From contig NZ_JACIEP010000014.1 of assembly GCF_014196915.1 (NCBI RefSeq), forward strand, positions 54,541-118,540: a stretch of DNA of 64,000 nt. Reading direction: 5' to 3'. Positions 45,741 to 53,371 of the stretch are shown one piece after another (the stretch's first letter is position 1; every line of letters begins with the position of its first letter). The position numbers and the translations under genes are program-made. This stretch comes from Dysgonomonas hofstadii (GTDB lineage: Bacteria > Bacteroidota > Bacteroidia > Bacteroidales > Dysgonomonadaceae). The notes below the pieces were generated by a model. The model was not told where the DNA came from and searched no databases. It was given only the letters and a program-made list of their open reading frames with translations.

Positions 45741-46361
45741 ATGAAATATAGTAGAGAGTATATATTACGGCGGGCGTTCGATGTATTTATGAACAGAGGA
45801 TATGATAGTACTTCCATCTCTGTTTTACAGGAAGAACTCAATATGTCCAGAGGGGCAATGTACCGCTATTTCCGCAATAAAGAAGAATTATTTCTGGCTG
45901 TTATAGACACATATTTCTTCAGTCTGTTCGAAAAACTGTTGAAGAATGCCAATAAAGATTTAACTACCAGTGAGCTGATAGAGTTTATTCACCGGAGACA
46001 ACGATTGGTGATAAATGCCTTTACCCGGGCGGGTGTGACTCATACGGCGTTCTTGAATTATACTGCACTGATGATGCAGGGAGCGAAGCATTATCCGAAG
46101 TTTCTGGATCGTTTCTATGTGATAAATAAGAAGCTGTTGGAAACATGGAGAGGTGCTTTGCAGAAAAGTATTGAAGCCGGTGAAATAAGGCAGGATATCG
46201 ATATCGATATAATGTGTATTTTGTTTAACAGCATCAGTATAAAAGAATCGTCTGACAGGTATACTGATGATTCGATGTTTGCGGTAAATATAATGCATGA
46301 TATGGATCGCAGGAAGGAAGTGATGGATTACCTGTATTCCCTGATCAGTAGCAAGAACTGA
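45741..46361 (+). CDS. TetR-family transcriptional regulator
   Basis: 206 residues. N-terminal TetR helix-turn-helix: REYILRRAFDVFMNRGYDSTSISVLQEELNMSRGAMYRYFRNKEELFLAVI (~4-54). The rest is an all-helical ligand domain with no close match I can name. Preceded by the palindrome TGAACGATTGTTCA and followed by a second copy before the next gene, pointing to autoregulation and control of the downstream envelope-lipid genes. Confidence 0.92.
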   Translation: MKYSREYILRRAFDVFMNRGYDSTSISVLQEELNMSRGAMYRYFRNKEELFLAVIDTYFFSLFEKLLKNANKDLTTSELIEFIHRRQRLVINAFTRAGVTHTAFLNYTALMMQGAKHYPKFLDRFYVINKKLLETWRGALQKSIEAGEIRQDIDIDIMCILFNSISIKESSDRYTDDSMFAVNIMHDMDRRKEVMDYLYSLISSKN

Positions 46362-46398
46362 TATATTATATATAATCGTTGGCAATTAGAGTAAAAAG

Positions 46399-46416
46399 TG
46401 AATGATTGTTCATTCA
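46399..46416 (+). promoter_or_regulatory. Second TetR operator, upstream of the lipid-gene run
   Basis: TGAATGATTGTTCATTCA: outer arms TGAATG/CATTCA are perfectly inverted, and the first 14 bases match the site at 45711 in 13 of 14 positions. Confidence 0.65.
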
Positions 46417-46448
46417 ATGGTGCATTTTAATAAACAAATAAGGAAAAA

Positions 46449-46754
46449 ATGACTAGGATAATTGCTATACTAACACAAAAAGGTTCGTTGAGTAAAGGCG
46501 TTCATGAAAATACTACGGTAAACCTTTTTGCAGTTGACGGTGAAGACAAGGTAAAAGGAGTGGAAAGTTTAAAACTGGAAAATGCCGAAAATAATTACTT
46601 TTCACTATTAATGGCGCTGAAGAAAGTGAGCCTCATCTACATCGAGTCGATGAATAATGATCTGAAAAAACTATTGGAGGTGATAGGAATAAAGACAAAA
46701 TGCGGAAGCGAAATAGTGAACGATCGTTTTATCAATCAATTCATATTTGATTAA
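46449..46754 (+). CDS. Small protein, possibly NifX/NifB-like fold
   Basis: 101 residues, cytoplasmic. Predicted beta-alpha order with a late segment ALKKVSLIYIESMNNDLKKLLEVIGIKTKCGSEIVND that is reminiscent of dinitrogenase Fe-Mo cofactor-binding proteins (L...GI after a central strand). No Cys cluster; one Cys only. The function is unknown and the fold call is weak. First gene after the second TetR operator; 11 bases before pldA. Confidence 0.5.
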   Translation: MTRIIAILTQKGSLSKGVHENTTVNLFAVDGEDKVKGVESLKLENAENNYFSLLMALKKVSLIYIESMNNDLKKLLEVIGIKTKCGSEIVNDRFINQFIFD

Positions 46755-46765
46755 ACTGGCAAAAA

Positions 46766-47665
46766 ATGAAAAAGTATTATTTATTGGCATTACTTTTGGT
46801 TACAATTGTGAATATTTCGGCACAGGAAGATATGAAATATCTGGTTAGCGACAGTGTCCTTGATAAATACAACGAGGCCATGCAGGACCCTAACATATTT
46901 AAGCCCAGACATCTTGATATTTCAGAAGATGAAGCCTTAAAAATGGCCGACCGTTTACCGTCGTTTGCTGTTTACAGAGATACATACTTCGTTACAGGAG
47001 TCCCTTTGAATAAGGAAATTACAAGTAAATCGGCTGATGCATCCTTTCAGGTGAGTATAAGGCAGAGACTTACCAAGAGTATCCTCCCGTTCAAATCATT
47101 CCTGTATCTGACCTATAGCCAGAAGTCATTTTGGGATATATATGCCGAATCGAGTCCGTTTAAGGATACAAATTACAATCCGGGATTAGGGCTGGGTAAA
47201 TATCTTTTCTACAAAAACAAGCTGGTGGGAGCGGCATTTGTCCAGGTGAAGCATGAATCGAACGGACGCGAGGGTGAAGAATCCAGAAGCTGGAATTATC
47301 TGAGCCTTTCCATGAAGTACTACTTCAATGCAAGGTTTAATCTGGCCGGTGAATTTTGGGTTCCGTGGGTCGATGGAAGCAACAATAAGGACTTGCTCGA
47401 TTACAGGGGAATAGGATTCTTGTCTGTCAATTACATCAGCGATAAGCACAGATGGTGGTTGTCGGCCGATATAAACCCCAGAAAAGGTTTTATTAAGATG
47501 AATACAACAGCAACAGCTGCGTTCCGTATATCGGAAAGATCAAATATATACTTATTCGGACGATTTTTTCAAGGATATGGTGAAGGCCTGCTCGAATATA
47601 ATAAATACACAATGAACGCGAGGTTCGGTATTTGTATAAAGCCCGATTTCTATAATGTCTTTTAA
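46766..47665 (+). CDS. pldA: Outer-membrane phospholipase A
   Basis: 299 residues, signal peptide (MKKYYLLALLLVTIVNISAQ). Twelve-strand beta-barrel phospholipase A1; the active-site His-Ser pair is in VKHESNG (HxS) and the Asn follows in SRSWNYLSLS, the same order as His142/Ser144/Asn156 in E. coli OmpPLA. N-terminal ~50 residues before the barrel are extra. Hydrolyses phospholipids that reach the outer leaflet, preserving membrane asymmetry, which fits a regulated envelope-repair operon. Confidence 0.9.
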   Translation: MKKYYLLALLLVTIVNISAQEDMKYLVSDSVLDKYNEAMQDPNIFKPRHLDISEDEALKMADRLPSFAVYRDTYFVTGVPLNKEITSKSADASFQVSIRQRLTKSILPFKSFLYLTYSQKSFWDIYAESSPFKDTNYNPGLGLGKYLFYKNKLVGAAFVQVKHESNGREGEESRSWNYLSLSMKYYFNARFNLAGEFWVPWVDGSNNKDLLDYRGIGFLSVNYISDKHRWWLSADINPRKGFIKMNTTATAAFRISERSNIYLFGRFFQGYGEGLLEYNKYTMNARFGICIKPDFYNVF

Positions 47666-47677
47666 AGAAAGATATAT

Positions 47678-47708
47678 GCCGTTCGTCGGGAGATAAAGGC
47701 CGTTCGTC
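47678..47708. promoter_or_regulatory. Paired direct repeat GCCGTTCGTC, 21 bp apart
   Basis: GCCGTTCGTC at 47678-47687 and again at 47699-47708, a centre spacing of two helical turns, about 55 bases before the thioredoxin-like gene. The spacing suits an activator binding one DNA face. No bound factor is known. Confidence 0.4.
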
Positions 47709-47763
47709 ATTTTTTTATTGTTGTTTGTGACTTTTTGGGATAGATTCGCATCAAATATAACAC

Positions 47764-48222
47764 ATGAACACAAGTATGAAAGAGTTAAATAATTTTCGGT
47801 TCAAGACATGGCATTTTATTCTATTATTAGCCATCATGTTTGTATCTACCAATATACTGGGGAATATAAATATTAAACGGACTCCTGCTTATTTGGAAGA
47901 AACGTGTTTTGTAGAAATCGACGACAGCACTTTTGGCGAGGCCATATCATCAGACATTTCATTCGTCCTCTTCTACAAGGAAGATTCAGATCTATGCACC
48001 AGAATGGAATATAATGTCAATCGCCTGGCCGAGCTAATTCAGGGCGAAAAAGTGAATTTTTACAAACTCGACATAGAAAAATATCCGGGCAGGTACAGCA
48101 AATATGATATGTCGGGTACGCCCAGCATTATCATTTACAAACGAGGGAAGGAAATAGAAAGGCTTATGGGAATAGTTCCCGTATCCAATTTGGAAATTAT
48201 ATATAATAGGGTAGTAAAATGA
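47764..48222 (+). CDS. Membrane-anchored monothiol thioredoxin-like protein
   Basis: 152 residues. One N-terminal membrane anchor (WHFILLLAIMFVSTNILG), then a thioredoxin fold: FVLFYKEDSDLCTRMEYNV, central strand VNFYKLDIEKYP, cis-Pro GTPSIIIYKRGKEIERLMG. The usual CxxC is reduced to a single Cys (DSDLC), so it cannot act as a normal dithiol oxidoreductase; it may be glutathionyl- or target-binding, or structural. Overlaps the kinase gene start by 4 bases (ATGA), coupling the two. Confidence 0.75.
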   Translation: MNTSMKELNNFRFKTWHFILLLAIMFVSTNILGNINIKRTPAYLEETCFVEIDDSTFGEAISSDISFVLFYKEDSDLCTRMEYNVNRLAELIQGEKVNFYKLDIEKYPGRYSKYDMSGTPSIIIYKRGKEIERLMGIVPVSNLEIIYNRVVK

Positions 48223-48962
48223 GAATAGTGGTTAATCCTAAATACGAGGGGCTTGACGGTTTCATAAGATCGATCCCCCTGATTTTTCCCTGGGAGGGAG
48301 AAATTGTATATAAAGCTCGTAATACGATAAAAGTATTTGAGGTAGACGGACTGAGGGTGAACGTGAAGTCGTTTAAACAGCCTATCCTTATCAACAGGTT
48401 TGCATACAGGTATATACGTAAGTCGAAAGCCGAACGTTCTTACCAGAATGCACAGTATATACTGGATAAAGGAATTAAAACTCCCGATCCGATAGCATAT
48501 ATAGAAATGTGTAGTAATGGTTTGATGAGCGAGTCGTATTACATCTCTATACACGAACAGGTGGAAGGAACCATGAGGGAGATATACAAACAGAGCGAAG
48601 ACCAGAGTAAGGAACTCATACAGGCTTTCACGCTCTTTACAGCCCAAATGCATAAAAGCGGTATTATACATAAGGATTATTCTCCGGGTAATATATTATA
48701 TAAGAAAGTAGGCGGCGGATATGAATTTTATCTGATAGACCTTAACCGGATGAAGTTCAAAAAGCCCAATATACTGGATAGTTGCAAGAGTTTCTGTCGG
48801 CTGAGGGCCAGTAATAATACATTGGACTTCATAGGTGAAGAATATTCAAAAATACGTAAATATGATGAAAAATCATGTCAGATGCTAATACATCTGTATA
48901 ATCGGCGTTTTTGGAAAAAGCATCTGGCGCGTCACCCTGAAAGCAGGTATCAATTTCAATAA
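48219..48962 (+). CDS. LPS-kinase-like (Kdo/WaaP-type) protein, second copy
   Basis: 247 residues, paralogue of 17543-18298. Lys in LRVNVKSFKQP, catalytic loop HKDYSPGNILYKK (HxDxxxxN ~149-156), DLNRM in the DFG position. Probably phosphorylates an LPS-core sugar. Translational overlap with the thioredoxin-like gene and placement with lpxC argue for a lipid-A/core role, but no substrate can be read from the sequence. Confidence 0.75.
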   Translation: MRIVVNPKYEGLDGFIRSIPLIFPWEGEIVYKARNTIKVFEVDGLRVNVKSFKQPILINRFAYRYIRKSKAERSYQNAQYILDKGIKTPDPIAYIEMCSNGLMSESYYISIHEQVEGTMREIYKQSEDQSKELIQAFTLFTAQMHKSGIIHKDYSPGNILYKKVGGGYEFYLIDLNRMKFKKPNILDSCKSFCRLRASNNTLDFIGEEYSKIRKYDEKSCQMLIHLYNRRFWKKHLARHPESRYQFQ

Positions 48963-48981
48963 AACTAACTTTTATAAGATT

Positions 48982-49930
48982 ATGCTTATCAACTCAGTAG
49001 GATATTACATTCCTGAAACAAGAATCCCCAATGATTACTTTACCGGGGTAAACGGGCTGACCAGCGACTGGATTGCCCAACGTACAGGTATGCTGAGCCG
49101 TTCGAGAGCTTCCGAGAGGGAAACGATGGACTATATGTGCAGCCGTAAAAAATGCCCTGCATGCTTTACCTTACGATATCAGGGAAGTAGACCTGATCGT
49201 ATTTGCTTCCTATACTCCCTCTGATACCATTGCGACAACAGGGCATCAGATACAACGCGAATACAATATAGACGATGCGAAAGTATTTTACATATCGTCG
49301 GCTTGTTCATCGGGTGTTAATGCCCTTGAAATTATCAGAGCTTTCTTTTATTCACAAATAGCTACAAAGGCATTGTTGATATGTGCCGATCGTAACTCTA
49401 CTTACTCCGACGATACCGATTGCATGTCGGGGCATCTTTGGGGTGACGGGGCTACGGCTTATTTTCTGTCGGATATATCTTTTTCGGAAAAGGAGCCCAG
49501 AGTAATTGATATCATGACCCAGGGATTGGGACATATCGGTCACGGACCAGAAGCAGTGTATCTTGAGCCGAAAGAAAAAGGCTTGCAAATGCCATTCGGA
49601 AAAGACGTATTTATGCAGGCGTGCACTTATATTGCCCAGAATACAAAGGATATACTGGAGTGGAACAGCCACTCTGTCGAAGACCTTTCTTATTTTATAG
49701 GTCATCAGGCTAATATGAGGATAATAAAAAATGTAGCCAAACAACTTGAAATAGAAGATGAAAAAATACTATCTAATATAGAGGAATTAGGCAATACCGG
49801 TTCTGCCAGTGCGTTTCTGGTATTTGCCCAAAACTTCGGTAAATTCAGATCGGGAGATCTGGTGTGTCTATCCGTCTTTGGCGGTGGATACTCGGCCGGA
49901 GCCTGCCTCATACAATTTCCTACATTATAA
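48982..49930 (+). pseudogene. 3-oxoacyl-ACP synthase III-like, single frameshift
   Basis: Together the two frames encode a FabH-family ketosynthase of ~315 residues. Frame one (48982 to ~49138) gives MLINSVGYYIPETRIPNDYF...SDWIAQRTGM..RETMDYM; frame two (~49139-49930) gives AAVKNALHALPYDIREVDL and everything after. The catalytic triad is preserved: Cys in YISSACSSGVNAL, His in FIGHQANMR, Asn in ELGNTGSAS. One base gained or two lost near 49138 explains the break. The rest is uncorrupted, so it is a very recent mutation, a sequencing error or, less likely, recoding. Part of the TetR-linked lipid run. Confidence 0.8.
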
Positions 49931-49967
49931 ATATGATGGCTGGTCCATCATTAAAAACAGATTGATT

Positions 49968-50930
49968 ATGGTTTATCAAAGAACTTTAAAAAGCAGCTTT
50001 ACATTGCAAGGTAAAGGGTTGCACACAGGATTGAACATTAAAATTACTTTTAATCCTGCCCCTGAAAATCATGGTTATAAAATCAGAAGGACAGATGTTC
50101 CCGGACAACCAATTATAGATGCCCTGGCCGAGAATGTGGCGGCTACTCAGAGGGGAACAGTTTTGTCGGCAAATGGTGTGCAAGTGAGCACAGTAGAACA
50201 CGCGCTGGCGGCTCTCTATGCCTGCGAAATTGATAACTGCCTGATTGACGTAGATGCACCCGAGGTGCCTATAATGGACGGTAGTTCCATTATGTTTGTC
50301 AGCAAGATAAAGGAAGTCGGCGCACAACAGCAGGATGCTGAAAGAAAATACATCATGTTTAAGCGCAAAAGAGTTAAAGTCGTAGACAAGGCTACAGGTT
50401 CTTCGATGCTTCTGATGCCCGACGAATCGTTTAGTATACAGTCACACATTACCTTCAACTCCACATTGCTGCGGCAGCAGGATGCTCATATGAACGATTT
50501 GGCAGAGTTTACGAGGGATTTTGCTCCGGCTCGCACGTTTGTTTTTGTGAGGGAAGTAATGCCGTTGCTCGAAAACAATCTGGTGAAAGGCGGTGATCTG
50601 GACAATGCGATTGTGATCTATGATAAGCAGATAGCGCAAAATGACTTTGACCATCTGGCCGATGTGATGGGTGTGAAGAGGAAAGATGCTTCTAAGCTGG
50701 GCTATATTATGAACAAACCATTGCTGTACCCTAACGAACCGGCACGCCATAAGCTGCTCGATATTATAGGTGACATCGCATTGGTGGGATACTTCATAAA
50801 GGGAAAGATCATAGCCAACTGTCCCGGACACGGTATCAACAACCTGTTTGCCCGCGCTATACGCGAAGCGATATTTGCAGAAAAGAAGCCGAAACTGGAA
50901 CTGAGTTTGCTGGCAGAGATTCCGGCATAA
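49968..50930 (+). CDS. lpxC: UDP-3-O-acyl-N-acetylglucosamine deacetylase, LpxC only
   Basis: 320 residues, start ATG 49968 (MVYQRTLKSSFTLQGKGLHTG). First committed step of lipid A synthesis. Zinc ligands are present in STVEHALAALYACEIDNC (His) and in ARHKLLDIIGD (His, Asp); catalytic His in NCPGHGINN and the Glu of the first motif are intact. In Bacteroidota LpxC is commonly fused to FabZ (about 460 residues); this one stops at the end of the LpxC domain, suggesting a specialised or second copy. Its placement with pldA and a lipid ketosynthase supports a lipid-A-remodelling role. Confidence 0.9.
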   Translation: MVYQRTLKSSFTLQGKGLHTGLNIKITFNPAPENHGYKIRRTDVPGQPIIDALAENVAATQRGTVLSANGVQVSTVEHALAALYACEIDNCLIDVDAPEVPIMDGSSIMFVSKIKEVGAQQQDAERKYIMFKRKRVKVVDKATGSSMLLMPDESFSIQSHITFNSTLLRQQDAHMNDLAEFTRDFAPARTFVFVREVMPLLENNLVKGGDLDNAIVIYDKQIAQNDFDHLADVMGVKRKDASKLGYIMNKPLLYPNEPARHKLLDIIGDIALVGYFIKGKIIANCPGHGINNLFARAIREAIFAEKKPKLELSLLAEIPA

Positions 50931-50954
50931 AATATTCATGTAAACAGAAACGTT

Positions 50955-51152
50955 ATGAAACAGGTAATAAGCTTTATATCAAATAACAAGAGCATCCTTG
51001 CCGGGATGCTCCTCGGATTGGTATTCGGGTATCTGTACTGGTATTATTTCTCATGCTACTGGGGTACTTATCCGTTGTCGGCCGAATGCTGGGTGAACTG
51101 CGGATATGGTACACTACTGGGTGGGTTTATCGTCAGCCTGATACAAAAATAA
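50955..51152 (+). CDS. Small membrane protein (DUF6132-like)
   Basis: 65 residues with two predicted membrane helices and glycine-zipper-like turns (GMLLGLVFGYLYWYYFSCYWG, ..GYGTLLGGFIVSLIQ). Conserved Trp/Cys between them (ECWVNCGYGT). 24 bases after lpxC and probably the end of that transcript. The DUF number is from memory. Confidence 0.65.
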   Translation: MKQVISFISNNKSILAGMLLGLVFGYLYWYYFSCYWGTYPLSAECWVNCGYGTLLGGFIVSLIQK

Positions 51153-51204
51153 GGTGCAGACTAATTTTTTTCACAGATATATATCACTGTCAAACAAAAA
51201 GTGC

Positions 51205-51212
51205 TATCTTTA
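51205..51212 (+). promoter_or_regulatory. -7-like box TATCTTTA for tRNA-Ala
   Basis: Differs from TAnnTTTG only in the last base, 10 bases before the tRNA. Confidence 0.4.
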
Positions 51213-51222
51213 CGCCCGATTT

Positions 51223-51296
51223 GGGGCACTAGCTCATCTGGCTAGAGCGCAACGCTGGCAGTGTTGAGGTGGTCGGTTCGAGTCCGACGTGCTCCA
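51223..51296 (+). tRNA. tRNA-Ala (anticodon GGC)
   Basis: Cloverleaf drawn by eye: acceptor GGGGCAC/GTGCTCC, D arm GCTC/GAGC, anticodon stem CAACG/TGTTG with loop CTGGCAG giving anticodon GGC (reads GCC), T arm GTCGG-TTCGAGT-CCGAC, discriminator A. The G3:U70 pair in the acceptor is the alanine identity element. CCA is not encoded. Starts an accessory zone. Confidence 0.95.
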
Positions 51297-51306
51297 CAAA
51301 TTTTGG

Positions 51307-51340
51307 AATCCTCGAACAGAAATGTTTGGGGATTTTTATT
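51307..51340 (+). terminator. tRNA-Ala terminator (first copy of a 34-bp direct repeat)
   Basis: AATCCTCGAACA-GAAA-TGTTTGGGGATT pairs over 12 positions with two G-U, GAAA tetraloop, followed by a T run. Identical in all 34 bases to 51784-51817. Confidence 0.85.
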
Positions 51341-51365
51341 AAAAATGAAATCAAATACTACGAAA

Positions 51366-51749
51366 ATGAAAAAATTACTCTTATTATTGTTTTTGGTGGC
51401 TTGTTGCTCATTGTATTCATCTGCCCAAAAAGAAAATTTTATTTATTGCGAATTAGTTGGCACCGGAAAGTTTATGAGTACAAAAGTTAATGTTCAAGTC
51501 GATTTTGGTCAGTCAACAAGTATCTGGAAAGGGATTGATTACTTAAAAGATGATAAAGGTAAAAAAATTTCATTCAATTCGATGGTTGATGCAATGAACT
51601 ATATGGGAAAACAAGGTTGGGAGTTTGTTCAGGCTTACGTTGTTACTACCAATAATCAGAATGTTTATCATTGGCTGTTAAAACAAGTAATTTCGGAAGA
51701 GAATTTACAGAAGGTTCTTGATGCTCCAAAAGATGGTGATGGTGATTAA
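51366..51749 (+). CDS. Small secreted protein of unknown function
   Basis: 127 residues from ATG 51366 (MKKLLLLLFLVACCSLYSSAQ, a signal peptide); ATG 51345 would add 7 residues. Mature part includes ..QVDFGQSTSIWKGIDYLKDDKGKKISFNSMVDAMNYMGKQGWEFVQAYVV, which resembles a short Bacteroidota family ending ..W.lkk. The gene sits directly between two copies of the tRNA terminator, with essentially no room for its own promoter, so expression would need read-through or a promoter inside the terminator. Confidence 0.65.
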   Translation: MKKLLLLLFLVACCSLYSSAQKENFIYCELVGTGKFMSTKVNVQVDFGQSTSIWKGIDYLKDDKGKKISFNSMVDAMNYMGKQGWEFVQAYVVTTNNQNVYHWLLKQVISEENLQKVLDAPKDGDGD

Positions 51750-51783
51750 TCGTGTTTGATACATAACATAAACCACTCGATAA

Positions 51784-51817
51784 AATCCTCGAACAGAAAT
51801 GTTTGGGGATTTTTATT
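51784..51817 (+). terminator. Second copy of the 34-bp terminator repeat
   Basis: Exact copy of 51307-51340, 477 bases downstream; it ends the gene at 51366 and touches the stop of the minus-strand gene at 51818. Confidence 0.85.
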
Positions 51818-52264
51818 TTAAGCAATCCCATTTATAGACATACCAAATAGTTTCCGTTTAGTTATATTTACATAAATCTGCCAATAATTAGAACCTCCAT
51901 CTGATACCCATACTATATCGGATTTTAATCTGTCTTTTGGAATATCGTTATCGTGTAATAAGTTTATATAAATTATAATATCTCTATCATTTGTTATATA
52001 CCCAGCATACTGACGTTTATATTTCTTTATTTTATTTTTTGTTATCCTTGCTTCTCCATTTGGCTTACATGGATAAGGGCAATATTTTTCCATTTCAGCA
52101 TCGATACTGTTTTTTAGTATATTTTCAGCTTCATCAATATCATCAATTGTTGGAGTATATCTATCTTTTTGGTTTTCAATACTTCCAAATATAAAATGAT
52201 TTTCAAAGAAAATATATCCTTCATAGCCTTTCCCTTTTACATAAGTAGATTCTTGAGCATCCAC
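51818..52264 (-). CDS. Small protein, probably secreted; start codon uncertain
   Basis: 148 residues from GTG 52264. In-frame upstream codons up to 52324 encode a convincing signal peptide (ETIKTYFCILCFFFISIITVDAQE), whose first codon would be ATT and which is preceded by an in-frame TAA. So either translation starts at a rare ATT or the start has been damaged. Mature part is charged, with KRQYAGYITNDRDIIIYINL and SDIVWVSDGGSNYWQIYVNI; no domain recognised. It converges on the terminator copy. Confidence 0.6.
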   Translation of the reverse strand: MDAQESTYVKGKGYEGYIFFENHFIFGSIENQKDRYTPTIDDIDEAENILKNSIDAEMEKYCPYPCKPNGEARITKNKIKKYKRQYAGYITNDRDIIIYINLLHDNDIPKDRLKSDIVWVSDGGSNYWQIYVNITKRKLFGMSINGIA

Positions 52265-52340
52265 AGTAATAATACTAATAAAGAAGAAGCATAATATACA
52301 AAAATATGTTTTAATAGTTTCAATTTGTTAAAATGAGTAA

Positions 52341-52389
52341 TAAAGCTAACTATTTTCTCCCAATCCTCACAAAAAGAGTTCAATACTTT
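52341..52389 (+). repeat. Diverged ~49-bp direct repeat, copy 1
   Basis: Begins TAAAGCTAACTATTTTCTCC and ends AGAGTTCAATACTTT. Similar copies at 52991-53039 (about 41 of 49 positions) and, for the first ~37 bases, 53372-53408. Each copy lies between small accessory genes. Confidence 0.65.
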
Positions 52390-52423
52390 ATTTTTTTATT
52401 ATTTTTAAACTTTAATTTAAAAT

Positions 52424-52930
52424 ATGGAATGTAAAATACGTTACTGGAAAGTAGAAGATGCAGAAAATCTTGCTGAAGCTTTGAATAATAAAAAAATACT
52501 GGATAATTTAAGAGATGGAATTCCTTTCCCTTATACAGTACAAGATGCGGAAGAATACATCACAACAATTCTTAATGCAGATAAAGAAGTAATATATGCC
52601 TTTGCAATAACTGTTGATAATAAAGTGATCGGGAGTATAGGAGTATTTCGTCAGGCCAATATACATTCAAGAACAGCAGAAGTAGGATACTACATTGCAG
52701 AACCTTATTGGGGAAAAGGATTTGGAACGGGTGCATTAAAACAAACATGTGATTATATTTTTCACAACACTAATATCATCAGAATTTTTGCAGAACCCTT
52801 TGCCCATAATATAAGTTCTTGTCGAATACTGGAAAAATGTGGCTTTGAGTATGAAGGAACTCTGAGAAAAAATGCTATTAAAAATGGTATTTTCATTGAT
52901 ATGAAAATGTATTCAATATTAAAGGATTGA
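52424..52930 (+). CDS. GNAT-family N-acetyltransferase
   Basis: 168 residues, acetyl-CoA-binding GNAT fold: IRYWKVEDAENLAEALNN at the start, then GYYIAEPYWGKGFGTGALKQTCDYIF with the Q/RxxGxG/A signature GKGFGTG (~100-106) and ..FAHNISSCRILEKCGFEYEGTLRKNA, typical of RimJ/RimL-type proteins. Flanked by two copies of the diverged repeat. Substrate unknown; A+T-rich like its neighbours, suggesting acquisition. Confidence 0.9.
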   Translation: MECKIRYWKVEDAENLAEALNNKKILDNLRDGIPFPYTVQDAEEYITTILNADKEVIYAFAITVDNKVIGSIGVFRQANIHSRTAEVGYYIAEPYWGKGFGTGALKQTCDYIFHNTNIIRIFAEPFAHNISSCRILEKCGFEYEGTLRKNAIKNGIFIDMKMYSILKD

Positions 52931-52990
52931 AACGGTACAAATTTGGTATTTCAAATGATACTATTCATTCCTATTAAATCTATGTTTCTA

Positions 52991-53039
52991 TAAAGCGAAC
53001 AATTTTCTCAAAATCCTTATAAAAGAGTTCGATACTTTG
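52991..53039 (+). repeat. Diverged ~49-bp direct repeat, copy 2
   Basis: Begins TAAAGCGAACAATTTTCTCA and ends AGAGTTCGATACTTT; same orientation as copy 1. The following bases include TGCTCCAC, which matches the 3' end of tRNA-Ala. Confidence 0.6.
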
Positions 53040-53090
53040 GTATTATGCTCCACCAGAAATATCCCTGCATTTTAAAAGTGTGTGGTTTAT

Positions 53091-53351
53091 TTATTTCGTT
53101 TCTATAATATTCAATAAGAGAAATGAATTATAAGGAGAAAATGAGCAGCACCATACATTATCTACTCCTTTTATTGGTATAGGTTGTTCTCTCTTAATTT
53201 CTTTTTGAAGTTTACGAATAATTCGTTGAGGATATATTGAAGTATCTAAATAATCTACCCACGCCAACAAAGCTTCTAAAATATCTACTGTATTGTATTG
53301 AGTGATATATGTACCACCTCTAAATTCTGCTATAAAAGTAAACTTCTTCAT
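53091..53351 (-). CDS. Small protein of unknown function
   Basis: 86 residues, no signal peptide; starts MKKFTFIAEFRGGTYITQY and has a mid-region LEALLAWVDYLDTSIYPQRIIRKLQKEI. No family recognised. Flanked on both sides by the diverged repeat. Low-complexity A+T-rich codon use supports foreign origin but makes the gene call less certain. Confidence 0.5.
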   Translation of the reverse strand: MKKFTFIAEFRGGTYITQYNTVDILEALLAWVDYLDTSIYPQRIIRKLQKEIKREQPIPIKGVDNVWCCSFSPYNSFLLLNIIETK

Positions 53352-53371
53352 AATATATTAAGTTGATTTTA

